Positions 1 to 12,828 of a DNA stretch of 64,000 nt are shown here, in pieces. Location of the stretch: contig NC_135255.1 of the NCBI RefSeq assembly GCF_964204865.1, forward strand, positions 2,666,001 to 2,730,000, given 5' to 3'. The stretch is from Styela clava (lineage: Eukaryota; Chordata; Ascidiacea; Stolidobranchia; Styelidae). The position numbers were made by a program, and so were the translations under genes. The notes below the pieces were generated by a model, which saw only the letters and a program-made list of their open reading frames with translations, was not told the origin of the DNA and did not search any database. Every line of letters begins with the position of its first letter. The first letter of the stretch is position 1.

Positions 1-1612
1 AATATTTTAGATTTAAATACTGTTTTCTGTTACTTTATTTGGTATACTGTACAAAAAGGAACATAAACTATGTCATATTTATGAATGTCGGAGCATTTCT
101 CCGACACTTCAGAAAAGCCAACAATGTAATTTGTTTATTGACCATTTTAAACCAATCAAATGCTATATAATACATTTATATTGATAAACGTTCGAAATTA
201 TATCCTAAATTCTGGAAATTTCAACAACTTCTAAAATATTTCAGCATTTCATTCTTTTTTAAAACTTGGATTTCGACTGGTTTATCATTTTGTATTGCCC
301 CCCAAAAATTTAATTGTGTTTGATTCCAGTTCGGCGTTAACTTTTTTGAACCGGATAAAGCCCTGTATGTGTCCAGCCGCATTTAAAATCAATTAGGATG
401 TGTAATGCCAATTTACCGTAATTTACTGACATTGCATTGTGAGTTACGTTTTTAACTTTACTTAGAACAAGTCAAAAAGTTTGGCATGAAGTGTTTTCGG
501 TAAATTTAAACCACAGCATTCTTACAGGATTCGATTCGGGTAAAGGGCTTAACATTTTGTATATGTTTATGCCCAAATACTTTTACCTTTCTTTTACTGT
601 TTAGAAGGTAAAGTGTATGTTATTGCACGTTTATTTAGATCACTGCATGACAACGCTTTTAGCGGGAAATCGATAAATGGCGGCTGTGCACTATTTATAA
701 ACAAAATCAATGAAGCGTCAGGTATTTCTAATCATAAAGACGTTAAATGATATTATGTTATTTTCGGCAATATGATGTCACATGGGTGTCGCAGCCCGAA
801 TTTTTATTTTTAATACACATTAAAACGTTTACTGACAACTAATAAATTTAAATTAAAGTTACTTATTCTTAAAGATAAACAATGAACATTGTATTTTGAA
901 TTTATAATTCAACAATTTCTTTAACAAGTCACGTGGTAAACATCGCTGTGGAATCTATGTGTTGCGTTACATATGTGCACTTTTCTGAAGTTTTTGGCTA
1001 TAGTTTATAGATTACAAGCATATAAATTGGTGGCCTTAATTTCACTTGCTGGTACAATTCCAAATACATTTTTTTAAACGATCCGCTTTCAAACTAAAGA
1101 ACGCATTTCAAAATGGCGTGAAATAAAATTGATATTAGCATCAATAGCTTGGGCAATATCTCATGATGTGTTCAATTTTCATTTCATGGCCGACGTGGTA
1201 TCGACACTTTCTTCGAGCATGAATTTGAATCACTTCGAAATTATATTTTATTTATCTATTTTAGGATTGCAATATTTGCAGTTATAACATAGCATCTTAT
1301 TATTATAAAAACGAAGATGTGCCATCGAGTTGTTAAATTATTGCCTTGTCATCTTGATGTCAGTACTTTTTCAGTATATAATAACAGACTATATTAAAAT
1401 GGTGATATAAAAATCGTGGCGCCCTCGGCAGTCAGAAAACGCCGTTGGTGAAATGGGCGTGACAAGTAGTTATAACAAAAAACCAACAATTAGAAACTAT
1501 TTGCGCACAATAATTATGTTCGAACAAATGGCGCTATTTTCTCCGTCCTACTAAAATTAAAATCAACTTTTTATATTTTCATATAGGCTAATTGGTAGCT
1601 AAATAAAATAGA
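1..1612. other. Non-coding region upstream of small Maf gene
   Basis: I see no convincing coding region, RNA gene or transposon end here. The last part holds a possible 3' splice site (tttcatatag just before position 1588), so the Maf gene may have an untranslated upstream exon. No promoter element is clear enough to call. Confidence 0.5.
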
Positions 1613-2143
1613 ATGTCGATACTAAAACGACCAAGAATTGAAGTGATGGATATGGATACTGGCGAAAACATGCATCCGCGTTCCCAAAACTTTAGCGAAT
1701 CGAGGCAAACAAATCTCAGCACCAGTTTTGTACGAATAATGAACCCGCGGAGACCATACGACAACAAAAATAACGTTATTACAGGTGCACCAATAAGACT
1801 GACAGACGAAGAGCTCCTCAATATTAGTGTACCAGAGCTAAATCGGCATTTGCGAGGACTTAACGCAGAAGAAGTTAAAGCCTTGAAACAAAGAAGGCGA
1901 ACTCTCAAAAACAGAGGATATGCCGCATCTTGCCGAGTTAAGAGATTGACTCAAAAAGAAGAACTTGATATCAAACGACAACAACTGCGGCACGACGTTG
2001 AAAAAATAGCAAGAGAAAATACTATCATGACTGCCGAACTCGAAATGTTACAAAGAAAATTTGAAGACTTAGAAAAATTTTCTAAATCTCTTGTTCTACA
2101 CTCAATAATTTCACGCGATACAAAAGTCTTCCAGAAAACATGA
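1613..2143 (+). CDS. Small Maf bZIP transcription factor
   Basis: The predicted protein has 176 residues in one exon. Small Maf proteins (MafF/G/K type) bind MARE sites in the nucleus as homodimers or with CNC and Bach bZIP partners, and lack an activation domain. An extended homology region begins near residue 63 ([15 protein letters not shown]) and runs into the basic region with the Maf signature [14 protein letters not shown] near residues 98-111. This is followed by a leucine-zipper helix with heptad-spaced hydrophobic residues to about residue 155. The length fits small Mafs and is too short for a large Maf. The roughly 60 residues before the homology region are longer than in vertebrate small Mafs and show no known domain. 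The first ATG follows an AT-rich leader and is the best start. The exact paralogue cannot be named. Confidence 0.93.
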   Translation: MSILKRPRIEVMDMDTGENMHPRSQNFSESRQTNLSTSFVRIMNPRRPYDNKNNVITGAPIRLTDEELLNISVPELNRHLRGLNAEEVKALKQRRRTLKNRGYAASCRVKRLTQKEELDIKRQQLRHDVEKIARENTIMTAELEMLQRKFEDLEKFSKSLVLHSIISRDTKVFQKT

Positions 2144-2183
2144 ACATCTGACGCCGATTAACGCCGAACATCTGACGCCGATT
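2142..2183. repeat. Two-copy 24-nt tandem repeat at Maf stop codon
   Basis: An 18-nt core, gaacatctgacgccgatt, occurs at 2142-2159 and again at 2166-2183, giving a period of 24. It begins inside the TGA stop codon of the small Maf gene and so lies in its 3' UTR. Confidence 0.85.
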
Positions 2184-4496
2184 GGTACTCTGCCTCAGAG
2201 ATATTACGTATAAGGTGAAAATAACACGGAGCTTTATAAATATCAGCTTCATTTCCACTAGCACATGACGCATATCTTGGTTTAAAATTTTGAAAAAGTG
2301 ACAGATTTCGTTTGGGAGATTAATCTAAATTAGCAGAGCAATTTAAATGAATTTACTTCTCGAAAAGCATGCCTTCAATAACTAATCTTGCCTTTTTTGA
2401 AATTCTTTTAGTTTTTATTATCTAATATATATCTGATCGAATGTTTAAACCAAGATTCCACATGCAACTTGCTGTCAATACAAAAGGGCCGCTATATAAA
2501 GACAACTGAAGCAATTTAATTTCCACGGTTAATTTAATTCTTTATATCATATGATTATATTTGCTCTAAGTATGACCTGTATGACGTTATGGCATATCAA
2601 TTCAGAAATTCATGATAAAAGTAAGCAGTGTGTAAGTGTTGTGTACCAATGTTACTAAATTCTTGGCGTATTTCGCTGGAAAGTGTTCTTTTTCAGTTAC
2701 ATTAGACGAGAGTAAATCTCATTCAACGTAATTCTTGTCTGAGCATGGTGAACGTTTACGACTTTTGCTGCTATGGGCGTGTTTGAAATTAATGTTATAT
2801 TTTTGCGCACTATTTCTATTTTCACAATAAATAACCGAGTGAATATTGCATTCTGCCAATTTAATTTAACGAATGGCCACAGGCCCACAACTTATGTTTT
2901 TACACATAAACTCTACCATACGCAAATTGATAAGTAGTGATATAGTTCGAGAAGCTCACTGTCAAAATCTATTAAAAACTTCTGTTTGAATTCTCATGAG
3001 GATGCTTAATAAAATTCAACTAAAATGCGAATACATAGTGAGACATTTTGATACTATATTATATTTAACATGAGTGAATGACAAATTTACAGTTTCGAGA
3101 TTGCAAAAATTAGCTCCCGAAACTGTTGGAAAATTAGTGAGTTTCCTTGTGACGAAGGTAGGCAGAACTGGTCAATGACACACTAAGAAAAAGACAAACG
3201 TGGGTAGTAAACACAATATGTTTGTGTATTCATAGAATTAACAAAATTGACTCAATTTAGGCCATAATATATGTAAATTTCTGCTATAACTTCATGCAAT
3301 TGTCACCCTACGCAGAATACAAAGCTCTGTACTCACATTTAGAAGCAAGTACGATTTTTGCAAAGTTTATCGAATTTTGAAACTGCTGCATTACTCCGTC
3401 AACCTTTATTCAAATCACATATTAGGTTTTAATGTCGGCCAATACAGAAAACCCAGCCCTGCAGTGTAACACAACACAGCAACTGTGATATTAAGCACGA
3501 TTCGGTGGGGCGATTCAGTGATATGTGACAATCAATTTTACTCGTATGATCGGTAATCCATGAAGGTGTTGAATACTTAATATGTGTTGAAGACAACCAA
3601 CGTTTTGATAGCTAAGGCATTAACCCAAGTTTGATACTTTGACATGATTGTGCATTTATTGGATATTATGTTTGGTTGGGCACAATCATCTTAGTTATTT
3701 TGCATTGCATTTATGCAGTTCCGTCAATATCTCAGTCGGCGATCAAAGCTATAGTTCGTGTGCCGCGATCAGGTAAAATTCAACCATTATTGTCTAACTA
3801 AGAGTTGATTTACTTCCGCAATTCTCAAATTGTACGAGAAATTATTGAAACCAAACGTTATCCCGAACGTTTGTGTAAATACCGTAAGATCCGGCCGAGA
3901 CTCGTGCATTTCCTTTTCGAACTAGGCGACGTCGAAATGACTACTATCTAACACCGCTATAGTACTCCAATATCTCACTTCAATCCACTTGAGAAAACAC
4001 GGAAGTTATGGAATAAATATTCTAACAAGGCAATATTTTGACTTCGTCAGCAAGCAAAGAAAATATTATAAAATGAATATCATCACCAGAAAACAAGTAT
4101 GTTTGACTTCATCATTTTGAACTAAACACATACTCAATGCGTTGGGTTGACTTCTTTTGCAAAATAGAAAACATTTGTTTTGGAATAAAAAATTGGTAAC
4201 AGGACATTGCGTGACAGATGTGAATAAACGGGAATTATGCTCGGCACAGCAACGATTCGCGTTACCGATTTCATGAATATCGGCTTTTTTTTTGTATTAT
4301 GGCTAATTAGCAATATGTGAATGGTGACGCAGCAATTACAACTAAACAAGTCACTCGAACATTTTTCCATTGAACAGATTTTGTAAGGAACTTTGCTGTA
4401 AACAAAAGTCACGCGCACTCATTTAGAAATGAAGGAATTCGTCCCTTGGCTCTGACCGAAGTTGCGGGCGTCAATGAAGTGATAGAAACTACTGGA
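2184..4496. other. Intergenic, no recognised feature
   Basis: About 2.3 kb of AT-rich sequence with only short, uninformative open frames on both strands. I see no splice-site-linked coding exon, RNA gene or transposon terminus. Confidence 0.5.
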
Positions 4497-4504
4497 ACTA
4501 TAGT

Positions 4505-5204
4505 TAGGGTTACCATATTTTTTGAATTCAAAGCGGGACGCCTCTAGAGACACGACCCCTTAGCTGTGATCCTGTAACTTCTGTATCCTGTACAGTTTTC
4601 AATTTTACTACATAGGCCTGAAGTTAAAGCCATCCCGGCTGTCTTCATTGACCATATTGTCATCATGCGCATATTCTTTGTCTAAATATCGGGTTCAGTT
4701 CGAAAAATAGAAAGGAATAGACGCTAACGATACAAATGATCCTAATTCAGATTTTTTATGTACAGCAAAAAAAATAATGAAATAGTCTGCTGTTTCCAAG
4801 CATTGAGAATTAACTTTTTCGCCCAAGTATGCTTTTCTGTAGATAACACCTTCAAAAAGACGTTGTTCAATGTTGCATTCGCGTGAACGTCCGAACAGGA
4901 CCAAATAGAATTGATTTTACATGTGATACGTTCGCTAACAATGTTAGCGGGAAACAACGAAACAAACAAAATAACGCAATCACCTCCAGTAAGTATAGGC
5001 TTGCGTTGCGCTACACAGCAACAACAGTAACGAGAACATGTTCGTGTATTATGCTGGATGACTGAATGCCAAAGCGGGACTTTTGGCTGATTTGTCGGGA
5101 CAAAACGCTAAAAAGCGGGACTTTTGGCTGACTTGTCGGGACGGCGGGACAAAACGCTTAAAAGCGCGACTGTCCCGCCTAAAGCGGGACGTATGGTAAG
5201 CCTA
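4505..5204. mobile_element. hAT-type MITE, copy 1, with perfect 8-bp TSD
   Basis: A 700-bp non-autonomous element. The left end reads TAGGGTTACCATA and the right end TATGGTAAGCCTA, an imperfect inverted repeat. It is flanked by an exact 8-bp duplication, ACTATAGT, at 4497-4504 and 5205-5212. An 8-bp duplication is typical of hAT transposons. Inside the right end, short copies of the motif aaagcgggac recur. A second diverged copy lies at 60367-60996. There is no coding capacity. Confidence 0.88.
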
Positions 5205-5404
5205 ACTATAGTGTAGAATTGCGCGTTGGTAAATACAGATTGACGCGAGACTTAAGAGCAGTTACTCAATAGAATCTGGAAAACATCTATAAGTTAGGGA
5301 AATCACATAACCGAAGTTCTTTAAAAAAACTAGAACACAATTAGCCCCCACGGGACTCGTACATGCGAATCCATGAATGTTGATTAAAATTCGCGATGGC
5401 AAGC

Positions 5405-5494
5405 GTATTTCTAATCCTAATTCTATTTTTTTTTCTATTTCTATTTTTTTTTTTCTTTTTTTCTATTTTTTTTTTTTTTTTCTAATCTAATAAT

Positions 5495-5530
<36 letters not shown>

Positions 5531-5575
5531 AATATAATAATAAAAATAATAATAATATAATAATAATCTAAATTC
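5405..5575. repeat. Low-complexity T-rich and AT/TAA microsatellite tract
   Basis: Interrupted polyT with tttctattt units passes into (TA)n and (TAA)n runs. It is unlikely to be functional and likely length-variable between alleles. Confidence 0.9.
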
Positions 5576-6533
5576 TAATTCTGATTCCAGTTCTAACTTG
5601 TTTCTTTTTCAATCTGTTTCTGTGATGGATACGCTAAACTCATGCATAAGCTTATAATATATTGGTAATTTTAACAAATTTAGGCTGATGAATTTGTGTA
5701 AGAACTTTTTGCCAACGTTTTCGACTACCCTGCAATATATTAGCTATTCTTATTCTTTGTTTTATTGCCTGTTATCTTTTATTATTGCATATTATGTTAA
5801 TAATGGAGTTGAAATAAATTAAATAAACATTAAACTGTATATATTAAATAATATATAATGTTGTTAATTAAAAAAAAAATAATTACACACATAGAATTTA
5901 AAAAAAAATTGCAAATATAAATAAAACAATTAAAAAGTATGCATAGATAAATATACCATAAATATAATAAATCAAGACTATTGCAATAAAACAACATACA
6001 ATGTACAAATTCATTCATACAAGAGATATCATCCAATTTCGGTTTCTCGGGTAATCGCCCACCTCATTCATTCCCAATAATTTTGTTTCATTTGGCATTG
6101 ACTTTATCCGAAATTTCAAATTTATATCAACCATATATATACCCAAATCATATGCAAAAAAATAATTCACAAAAAAAAATCAGTAGTACAATACTATTTT
6201 ATTACAGGATATATCAAAAAGGATTACAGCAGTTTAATCACAGAACAGTGATTATGCCCACATTAGATCGAAAATCAAGATAAGAACCTTACCAAGACAA
6301 GAGTTATCATATTGAATATCATTATAGTAACAGAACTTTGTTGGGAGTGTGCATTCCGCATATCTCATTTCATTGGAAATAATTTTAAATAACTAAATCA
6401 GATCTAATTGTAGTATATATATATTAATTTATTTCAAAATTTGAAGAATCACTATCTCATTGCAAAATGGCAAGCTTCTCGAATTCTTTGGACATGCCTA
6501 CATCCTGCAATGAAAGATTTAAACAAGATTCCC
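5576..6533. other. Intergenic, no recognised feature
   Basis: Very AT-rich DNA. The open frames here (for example 5830-6036 and 6083-6283) are rich in residues from A/T-only codons and look like chance frames. Confidence 0.5.
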
Positions 6534-6772
6534 TTAACCTTCCGACCGCTCCAATCCCTCACCATTTTATGGGTATTTTTAAACTTATTTTTTTTGTCAA
6601 CCATTAAGCCCTTAAGCTTCAATCATGGCTTTTTAAAAGCGTCTGCTAGAGTTCTATTCAGCAATATATCTTTAAAACACACTCCTCGAAAAAAAAATTT
6701 TGCAAAAAAATTTCAAAAATATCTAAAAAAAAAATTGGACTTTGAGATATTCTGTGTACAGTAGAGGGTTAA
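6534..6772. mobile_element. Possible TTAA-flanked MITE
   Basis: The stretch starts TTAACCTTCCGACC and ends gtacagtagaGGGTTAA, giving TTAACC/GGGTTAA ends and a TTAA at each border, as in piggyBac-type elements. The inverted similarity beyond the first 9 bases is weak, so the call is tentative. Confidence 0.35.
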
Positions 6773-7553
6773 TAATTAATTCCTAATTAATTAGTTTTTT
6801 CTTCAACGTTTTCGTCAAGTTTTTCCTAACATAACAATACCGAAACGACTATTATAGCATAAATGGTTATTACTCTGAAATTCACAATTGTATTTACAGT
6901 ATTGTCAAGTTCAAGGTCAAATTACCGATACTGATGACGTCACAGCTCTTATTATTACTGCACAGACCACCCCCAATGCAAAAAAATTAAATTTTTTCGA
7001 CGGAAATGCGCGTAGAACGACGTAAACAATCTCATACGCGCATTCACGCGTTAAAATTACCATTAATTTTACGTTTTTTTTACATACAAAAAATCTCCAT
7101 ACCTCTGCCAACTATGGAGCAGTCGAAATCATATTTATCAAAACAACACAGCGCCAGGAATGATCAGGGATAGTTAGTATGACTGAAAATACATGCTAAA
7201 GCAATAATAAGTCGTTATAAAGGAGTATTTTCTGTCTGAGCTGAGTCGACATTTTCAGACGTCTGACAGGCGATTTTGAAATCCACGCTATTTATACGAT
7301 TCGCACTTTGCGTCACGGCTGGAAGGTTTTATCGCTTCTCTCATATCAGGGCATTACGTCAATAAACAGCTAAGAGCGATATTAACAGTAGGTTACCATG
7401 TGCTAGACTTAATAGCGTTGAGAATCCCATATGGACTAACGAGCGGCGAGAGAGTTAAACGAGTGCATATTTATATATCTTAAAGAGTCAAGAATAGATC
7501 GGAGGGTCATCAGGTAAAGCCAAGCTTTACTGGCGCATTTTTTCCTCATAAAT
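6773..7553. other. Intergenic region downstream of GSAP
   Basis: No coding region recognised. This is the 3' flank of the GSAP gene, which ends at 7554 on the minus strand. I see no canonical AATAAA directly downstream of its stop codon. Confidence 0.45.
6911..6942 (+). promoter_or_regulatory. Adjacent ERR/SF-1-like half site and CRE palindrome
   Basis: TCAAGGTCA (6911-6919) is the classical extended half site of ERR/SF-1 orphan nuclear receptors. TGACGTCA (6935-6942) is a perfect CRE/ATF palindrome 15 bp further on. Both match well-known binding sites exactly, but nothing ties them to a promoter and they may be chance matches. Confidence 0.3.
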
Positions 7554-10500
7554 TCAATGAGATATATGTTTTAAAGCTTCTTTTCCATGCTTACGAATGG
7601 TATACTGCATGGTTGCTTCTTCAATGCCGCTAACATCCCGACCACAGTTTTCTGCCCAGTGTCGAAGAAAATCTAAAAACCTGTCATATGGTGAAAAACC
7701 ACTTTGGGAGGGTGTGATGAAACTTATGTCACTTCCACTAATATTTGAATCACTTCTGAGCTTTTTCTCTGGGGCTGACAGCAACTTCTGAAGACAATAA
7801 CAATATAAAAGTTATGAAACTGTTCTGTAAAATTGGTATTTCGCATCTCAACAAAAAAGTGACAGAGGAATTTTCATCATATTAATATTTCATATTGCAG
7901 CAAAATCCTAATTTTTTTCTAGAAATATCATTTCATGAGTAAAAGATTGCAAATCTAAACAGTTTGATGTACATTTTTGCAGGTTAAGTTGGTATAATTA
8001 CTGAGCACACACAGTCCTCAAGAAAAAACATGAAGAGTGGAAACAATATTATTGGTTAATTGTATATATGAAAGTTGACTAAACATTTACCTTCATCTGC
8101 ACCCTTGCCAACAAGCTAGTCAAATGTGGCTGTTTCGACACCATAGATACATCATGATTTGTTCTTTGTAACACTTCTATAATAAGAGATCCATAAGTCT
8201 CATGATTAGGAATTTCTTTCAAGAAACGTGCAACGAACTCCCGAGTAAGAAGGATAGATTTGCAGTCAACTTTTTGAAAAAACTCGAATGAAAATGATTC
8301 AATATCCTCTTTTTTATTTGATGAAAATTCTGGATACAACACTGCATCTCCCCCGCTTGAACTACTGTCTTCAAAATACATATTATCATCAATGGACAGG
8401 TGTGTCGTAAAGCAGGAACGAAATGTGAGACAGGTGAGACATGTTTGAAATCCAGTCGGAATGGGGAAGTTAATTAAAGTGCATGATAAAAACAATTGAT
8501 TGAGCAGCTGTAAAAGATTTTTCTCTTTAGGACAAATAGGTTCAAAAAGCCCTCGATCTGGCTCATCAAACATAAGAGCACAAATAAACAAACAAACAAA
8601 ATGATTCACTGCTCTCAGTTGGGCAGTAATGTAGTTTCTAGCGATTGATTTAATGGGCAAATTGTCAGGGAGATGTTGCTTCAAGTGATCAGACAATTTT
8701 TCAAACGTGAGAGCCATTAAATTCTCTCTAATATGATCTTGATGATGCGAACTAAAACAGTCCAATATACTTTCTTCGTTATTCCCATCATCAGGGTCAA
8801 TAGCCTTCAAAAATTCCCGCTCAAAAATGGTGTTGAGGCGTTCCTTCAGTTGAGATTTTTGTTCTCGCTGATGGGACTTGGAAGAATCCTCTCCAAGTAT
8901 ATAAATCTCTTCATCAATTGCATGTGTATCATAAGGTTCTAGATGACTTCCATGCTTCAGGCCATATTTTGATTTTTGCCACCTGTCCGCAGTATATTTG
9001 CTCTTTTCAACCGCTTGTGATATCTGATGACAGATATCATCATTGATATTTATAAATCTGAGCACAAACGTGAACTTATCTGACTCAACAGGTGGCATAT
9101 CTATTGCGAGTGGAAGAATATCTCTCAAAAATTCAACATCTGGCAATCGAGAGCATAAATCATTGGCTGCATTGTGTAACAGCAACGTTGCTAGAATTTT
9201 ATCAGCCCTAAGAATCATACCTTTTTCTAAGAAGCTCAGAAGAACATTCGTAAGTAATGTGGATTTGGATGAATCTCCAAGAAATGCAATCGAGGCAAAT
9301 CTGGCTATGGCAATTTTATTTTCCAAAGTTGTTTCGTTGCTGAAAAATGAGCGACCAATACTCTCTCTTTCGATGTAAATTATAGATATTTTGTTGGTTG
9401 CTTGATCATAAACATAACACCGACTATTACTTCTTCCAATATCATCATTGTTGAGAATGTTTGGAACAGGATAGGGAAGTTGACAAAGGGATACAATATT
9501 TGGTAATTCTGGTGTATTGGCAAGGTAGTGACAATGTTGCTTGAAATTGTAATGCTCACTAGACAAGGCATCAATTGCTATCAAATGCACAGATATTTGT
9601 GGGGAATGAATGAGGATGTTGTTTCCAATGCTGGAAAATGATAACCGATGGTAGGAAATATCACATTCAACTTTGTTAGATACACATGTCATTACAATAT
9701 CTTTATTAATAACAGCAATTCTATAGATGGTATCGTTTTCTTTAGTCCTTGATTGCCAACATAGACATATCATACCATTTTCTATTCTCAACACTTTCAT
9801 ATTAAAACCTGAAGATGACACAGTGGCTTCCATGTTCAGGATTTCATACAATGAATCTTTGCATGTGATAAAACATTCTTCAAGATCCAAGCTGATGCTG
9901 CAACTGAAAACTTGCTGTTGAAATTGTTCCTCTGCATATTGATCACAACAAAGGGATGTAGAATAAGTGACATATTTTTCATTCAAATCGGTACTTGTTT
10001 TTCTGGATTTTTTAACATGAAGATAATATAATTGCTGTTGAGAATAATCCCATTGACTCCAATAGCATTTTCCGACTGACACTGCTCTTGGCTTGTCGTG
10101 TATCTCTACTTTGTCTTCAAATATGGTTGAAAAAGAAGAAACAGTTTTATTTTTATCCAGGCTTTTTTCATTCACAGTAGAACATTTCAAATAGATAGTA
10201 TACATAGCAATATAATTTTGATGCATTATCAACAAGAGACGATTTTCAATAGTAGGATGACCGTTGATCTCTTTTTGTTTAGAGCAATTGGTAAATATCA
10301 CTTTCTGATAGAAAGATCGATTCACATTGAATTTCCACAACCATTTTGAGGGATAAATATCTGCCAAATAAGACTTGTATTTTCCCTTCACCGGTTGCAA
10401 GGAGAATTCAGATTTTTTCACAGAATCCATGTTATCATATCGCGTACCAGAATTTTCACTTATGGGCGTTATCCAGTTGACGTTGGCTTCACGTATATGA

Positions 10501-10823
10501 TCCGTAGTAGTTTCATTTTGGTCTTTTAATTCACTTTCAATATCTACTGATTTTTTCTTTAGTTTCTCAGAATTCTTCTCTTCAAATATTGTAAAGGCAA
10601 TTACATTACGATCTGGATTCAAAGAAGCATTAACAATATCAACAGCACTGTCATATTTGTACATTAGAGTATCTCTTTCTGTTGCTAGTTCAAACAGCCG
10701 AATTTCAGTATGATTGGATGGTGACAAGCAAGAGTATAGAAATGTGCCATCTGGTCCTTGTTCATATACTCCTTGTATACGACTGATGCGGCTGGGAATC
10801 AGCAAGTTCTCTTGAATCAACAT
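7554..10823 (-). CDS. GSAP: GSAP / pigeon family protein
   Basis: Two exons: 10823-8091 (911 codons, from ATG) and 7787-7554 (77 codons plus stop), joined in phase 0 across a GT-AG intron. The predicted protein has 988 residues; human GSAP has about 850. GSAP was described as a gamma-secretase activating protein whose C-terminal fragment affects amyloid precursor processing; the Drosophila relative is pigeon. Family hallmarks visible are the segment WSQWDYSQQQLYYLHVKKSRK in the N-terminal half and PTGFQTCLTCL in the C-terminal half. The last exon supplies the usual end, with YDRFLDFLRHWAE and a final helix ending in EALKHI. No signal peptide or membrane segment is evident. A single intron for a gene of this size is unusually compact. 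The next gene, KLHDC9, lies 450 bp upstream on the same strand. Confidence 0.88.
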
Positions 10824-11273
10824 TTTGCTCTTTTCTTCTCCGGTCTTGATTAAACATTAAATAAAAGGTTTGATAGCTACCTGAAAAGAAGTACAGTGAT
10901 TGTATAGATATTTGAATAAAATAGGTGAAATAAAACCCAGTATCACACCGCATAAAACAGTAAAAACCTAGATGTTTAAATAGTCGTTAACACTACAGTG
11001 AATTTGTGTAAATAAAGAAATGCGATAAAAATCAACTCATCTTGAAAAATTCGAATAAAACACATATTGTGGTTCGTATTACATTTTATGTATTGACTTG
11101 ATGGTTTTTTAGCATCTAGCATATTTGAAATGACATGAATGATATAGCGTAGTTTCTATTCCTAATTCATTCACATTACATTTTTTGAGCATTACAGTAC
11201 ATTCTGAACATAAAAGGATGCTTGTAAATGAGATCGATGTTTTTAAAACAGATGACAGTAGAGATTCAACTGA
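10824..11273. other. Spacer between KLHDC9 and GSAP
   Basis: 450 bp separate the KLHDC9 stop from the GSAP start codon, both on the minus strand. It must hold the KLHDC9 3' UTR and the GSAP 5' region. I cannot identify a definite core promoter or a polyA site. Confidence 0.5.
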
Positions 11274-12302
11274 TCAAAGTGGAATAGAAACAACAGAGCC
11301 ATCAGGTATTTTACCATTACTACCAATGCCTGATATTATATATAAATATCCATCATCATACCACAGACTATGTCCCATTCTTTTCAATATTGGTGCAGTA
11401 CAAGTTTTTACCCACCACTTGCTTGCAACATTGTTGTGGACAAAAATATCTCCCGAAATTGTATCGCGGGCTCTTCCAAATACTTCTCCCCCATGTACAA
11501 GACATAAGCAACCCGCTTCAATTGCAGCATGGTAGCGAAGACTACGTGGTTTGGTGGGAATCAATAAATTAGCAACTGGCCTCTTTTGGGTTTCCACTCT
11601 CTGAGAAGGCAAATGTGCTTTTAATCTCAGTTCCAATTCATGAACATTATGTGAAAAATTTATTTGTTTCTTTGGCCACGTTCCAACTATTTCTGCAGAG
11701 TCAGAATCCCTACCGCCTCCCACAATTAGGTTCAACATTGAATTTTTTTCAAGTAAACAAGAAACATGACCAGACCTTGATGAAATATGTATTGGTAATT
11801 CCTTATAATTGTATGACAAATTCTCAATATTGACAGTAAGCTTATAAACACTACCATATCGACGTTGCATTCTTACTCCACCTTCTCTTCCACTTATGAT
11901 AATTTCTCGGAGGCCAACTTTTGTACAGGTATGACCGCTTAACCCAACTGGAGGTGAGCACAGTGCATCAACAGATAAATTTGTCCATTCAAATGTTTCC
12001 ATATTCAATGCATGAACTGTCGATGTTCTCTGTCGTCCATCCCAACCTCCGATAAGACAGACCCATTTTTCATCAATAATAATGGCTCTGTGATGAGATT
12101 TTCTTGGACCAAAATTTTTGCATTTGGCCGGTTGAACAGATTTAGATGGTAATTGTATTTCCACCACATCCTCAAATGGTTCCTTTAAACTGTTGTATTT
12201 GTCAACACCACCATGAAGATATATATTGTTATTATAAATCCACCATGCATGAAAGGCTCTCTTCAATAAGGGATCCTCAATGAGTTTTTCATACTCCATC
12301 AT
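11274..12302 (-). CDS. KLHDC9: Kelch domain-containing protein 9
   Basis: A single-exon gene for 342 residues, close to the length of vertebrate KLHDC9 (about 350). Kelch repeats form a beta-propeller; the function of KLHDC9 is poorly known. The repeat signatures are visible: VCLIGGWDGRQRTSTVHAL near residues 81-99, LVHGGEVFGRARDT near 270, and YIISGIGSNGK near the end. The segment SGHTCTKVGLREIIISGREGG followed by a QRRYGSVY block is strongly characteristic of KLHDC9 rather than other kelch proteins. The N-terminal AFHAW matches the family's first blade. No BTB or other extra domain is present. The start is the first ATG of the frame; a second Met follows at once. Confidence 0.88.
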   Translation of the reverse strand: MMEYEKLIEDPLLKRAFHAWWIYNNNIYLHGGVDKYNSLKEPFEDVVEIQLPSKSVQPAKCKNFGPRKSHHRAIIIDEKWVCLIGGWDGRQRTSTVHALNMETFEWTNLSVDALCSPPVGLSGHTCTKVGLREIIISGREGGVRMQRRYGSVYKLTVNIENLSYNYKELPIHISSRSGHVSCLLEKNSMLNLIVGGGRDSDSAEIVGTWPKKQINFSHNVHELELRLKAHLPSQRVETQKRPVANLLIPTKPRSLRYHAAIEAGCLCLVHGGEVFGRARDTISGDIFVHNNVASKWWVKTCTAPILKRMGHSLWYDDGYLYIISGIGSNGKIPDGSVVSIPL

Positions 12303-12412
12303 TCCTCATAGTCTACTGCACTGCACTTCATACTATATCAGTATATTGTAATATTCAAGGTTTTACCATTCTGCAGACTGCAGTTCTGTCATTCAGTCAT
12401 TAGACTACTATA

Positions 12413-12560
12413 AAGTATAAGTATAAGTTTATTTCGACTCCATAATCAGCAAAACAATAAAATGAATGCTAAAAATAAATAAATAAAAACTGATTATGAA
12501 ATCAGGAGAGCGAACAAAACCTTAGATAAGGTTTAAAACGTACAGAATGTATATAAGATG
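12413..12560. repeat. Short interspersed repeat, flanking copy
   Basis: The stretch with agtataagtataagtttatt, then a segment around accataatcagc-like sequence and aaacaaaacc, closely resembles 18920-19050, which lies within an intron of the transposon, and that intron's duplicate. It has a simple (AAGTAT)n-type end, as 3' ends of retroposons often do. No coding capacity; the family is not identified. Confidence 0.6.
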
Positions 12561-12828
12561 GAAGGTTTTGCCAAGAAGATGTGGTACGTGTTCACTCACC
12601 TAAAATAATTGAAATATTTCACACACGCTCACACGCACCCACACACACAACCATATAGAGGTTATTAAGTAAAGGGAACATGAAAAATTACATACTGGTA
12701 GTTAATAAAAAATAAATAAATAAAAATTACTTGCCACACCATATTAATAAATTTATCATGATTGCCACTGCCAAATTGATCAATTTTATAAATGGGAGTG
12801 AACAGTAAAAATAAACTTTTTATAAAAA

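Noticed and set aside
5830..6764. Several short frames in AT-rich DNA
   Set aside because: Composition is dominated by residues from A/T-only codons, with no domain, splice or conservation evidence.
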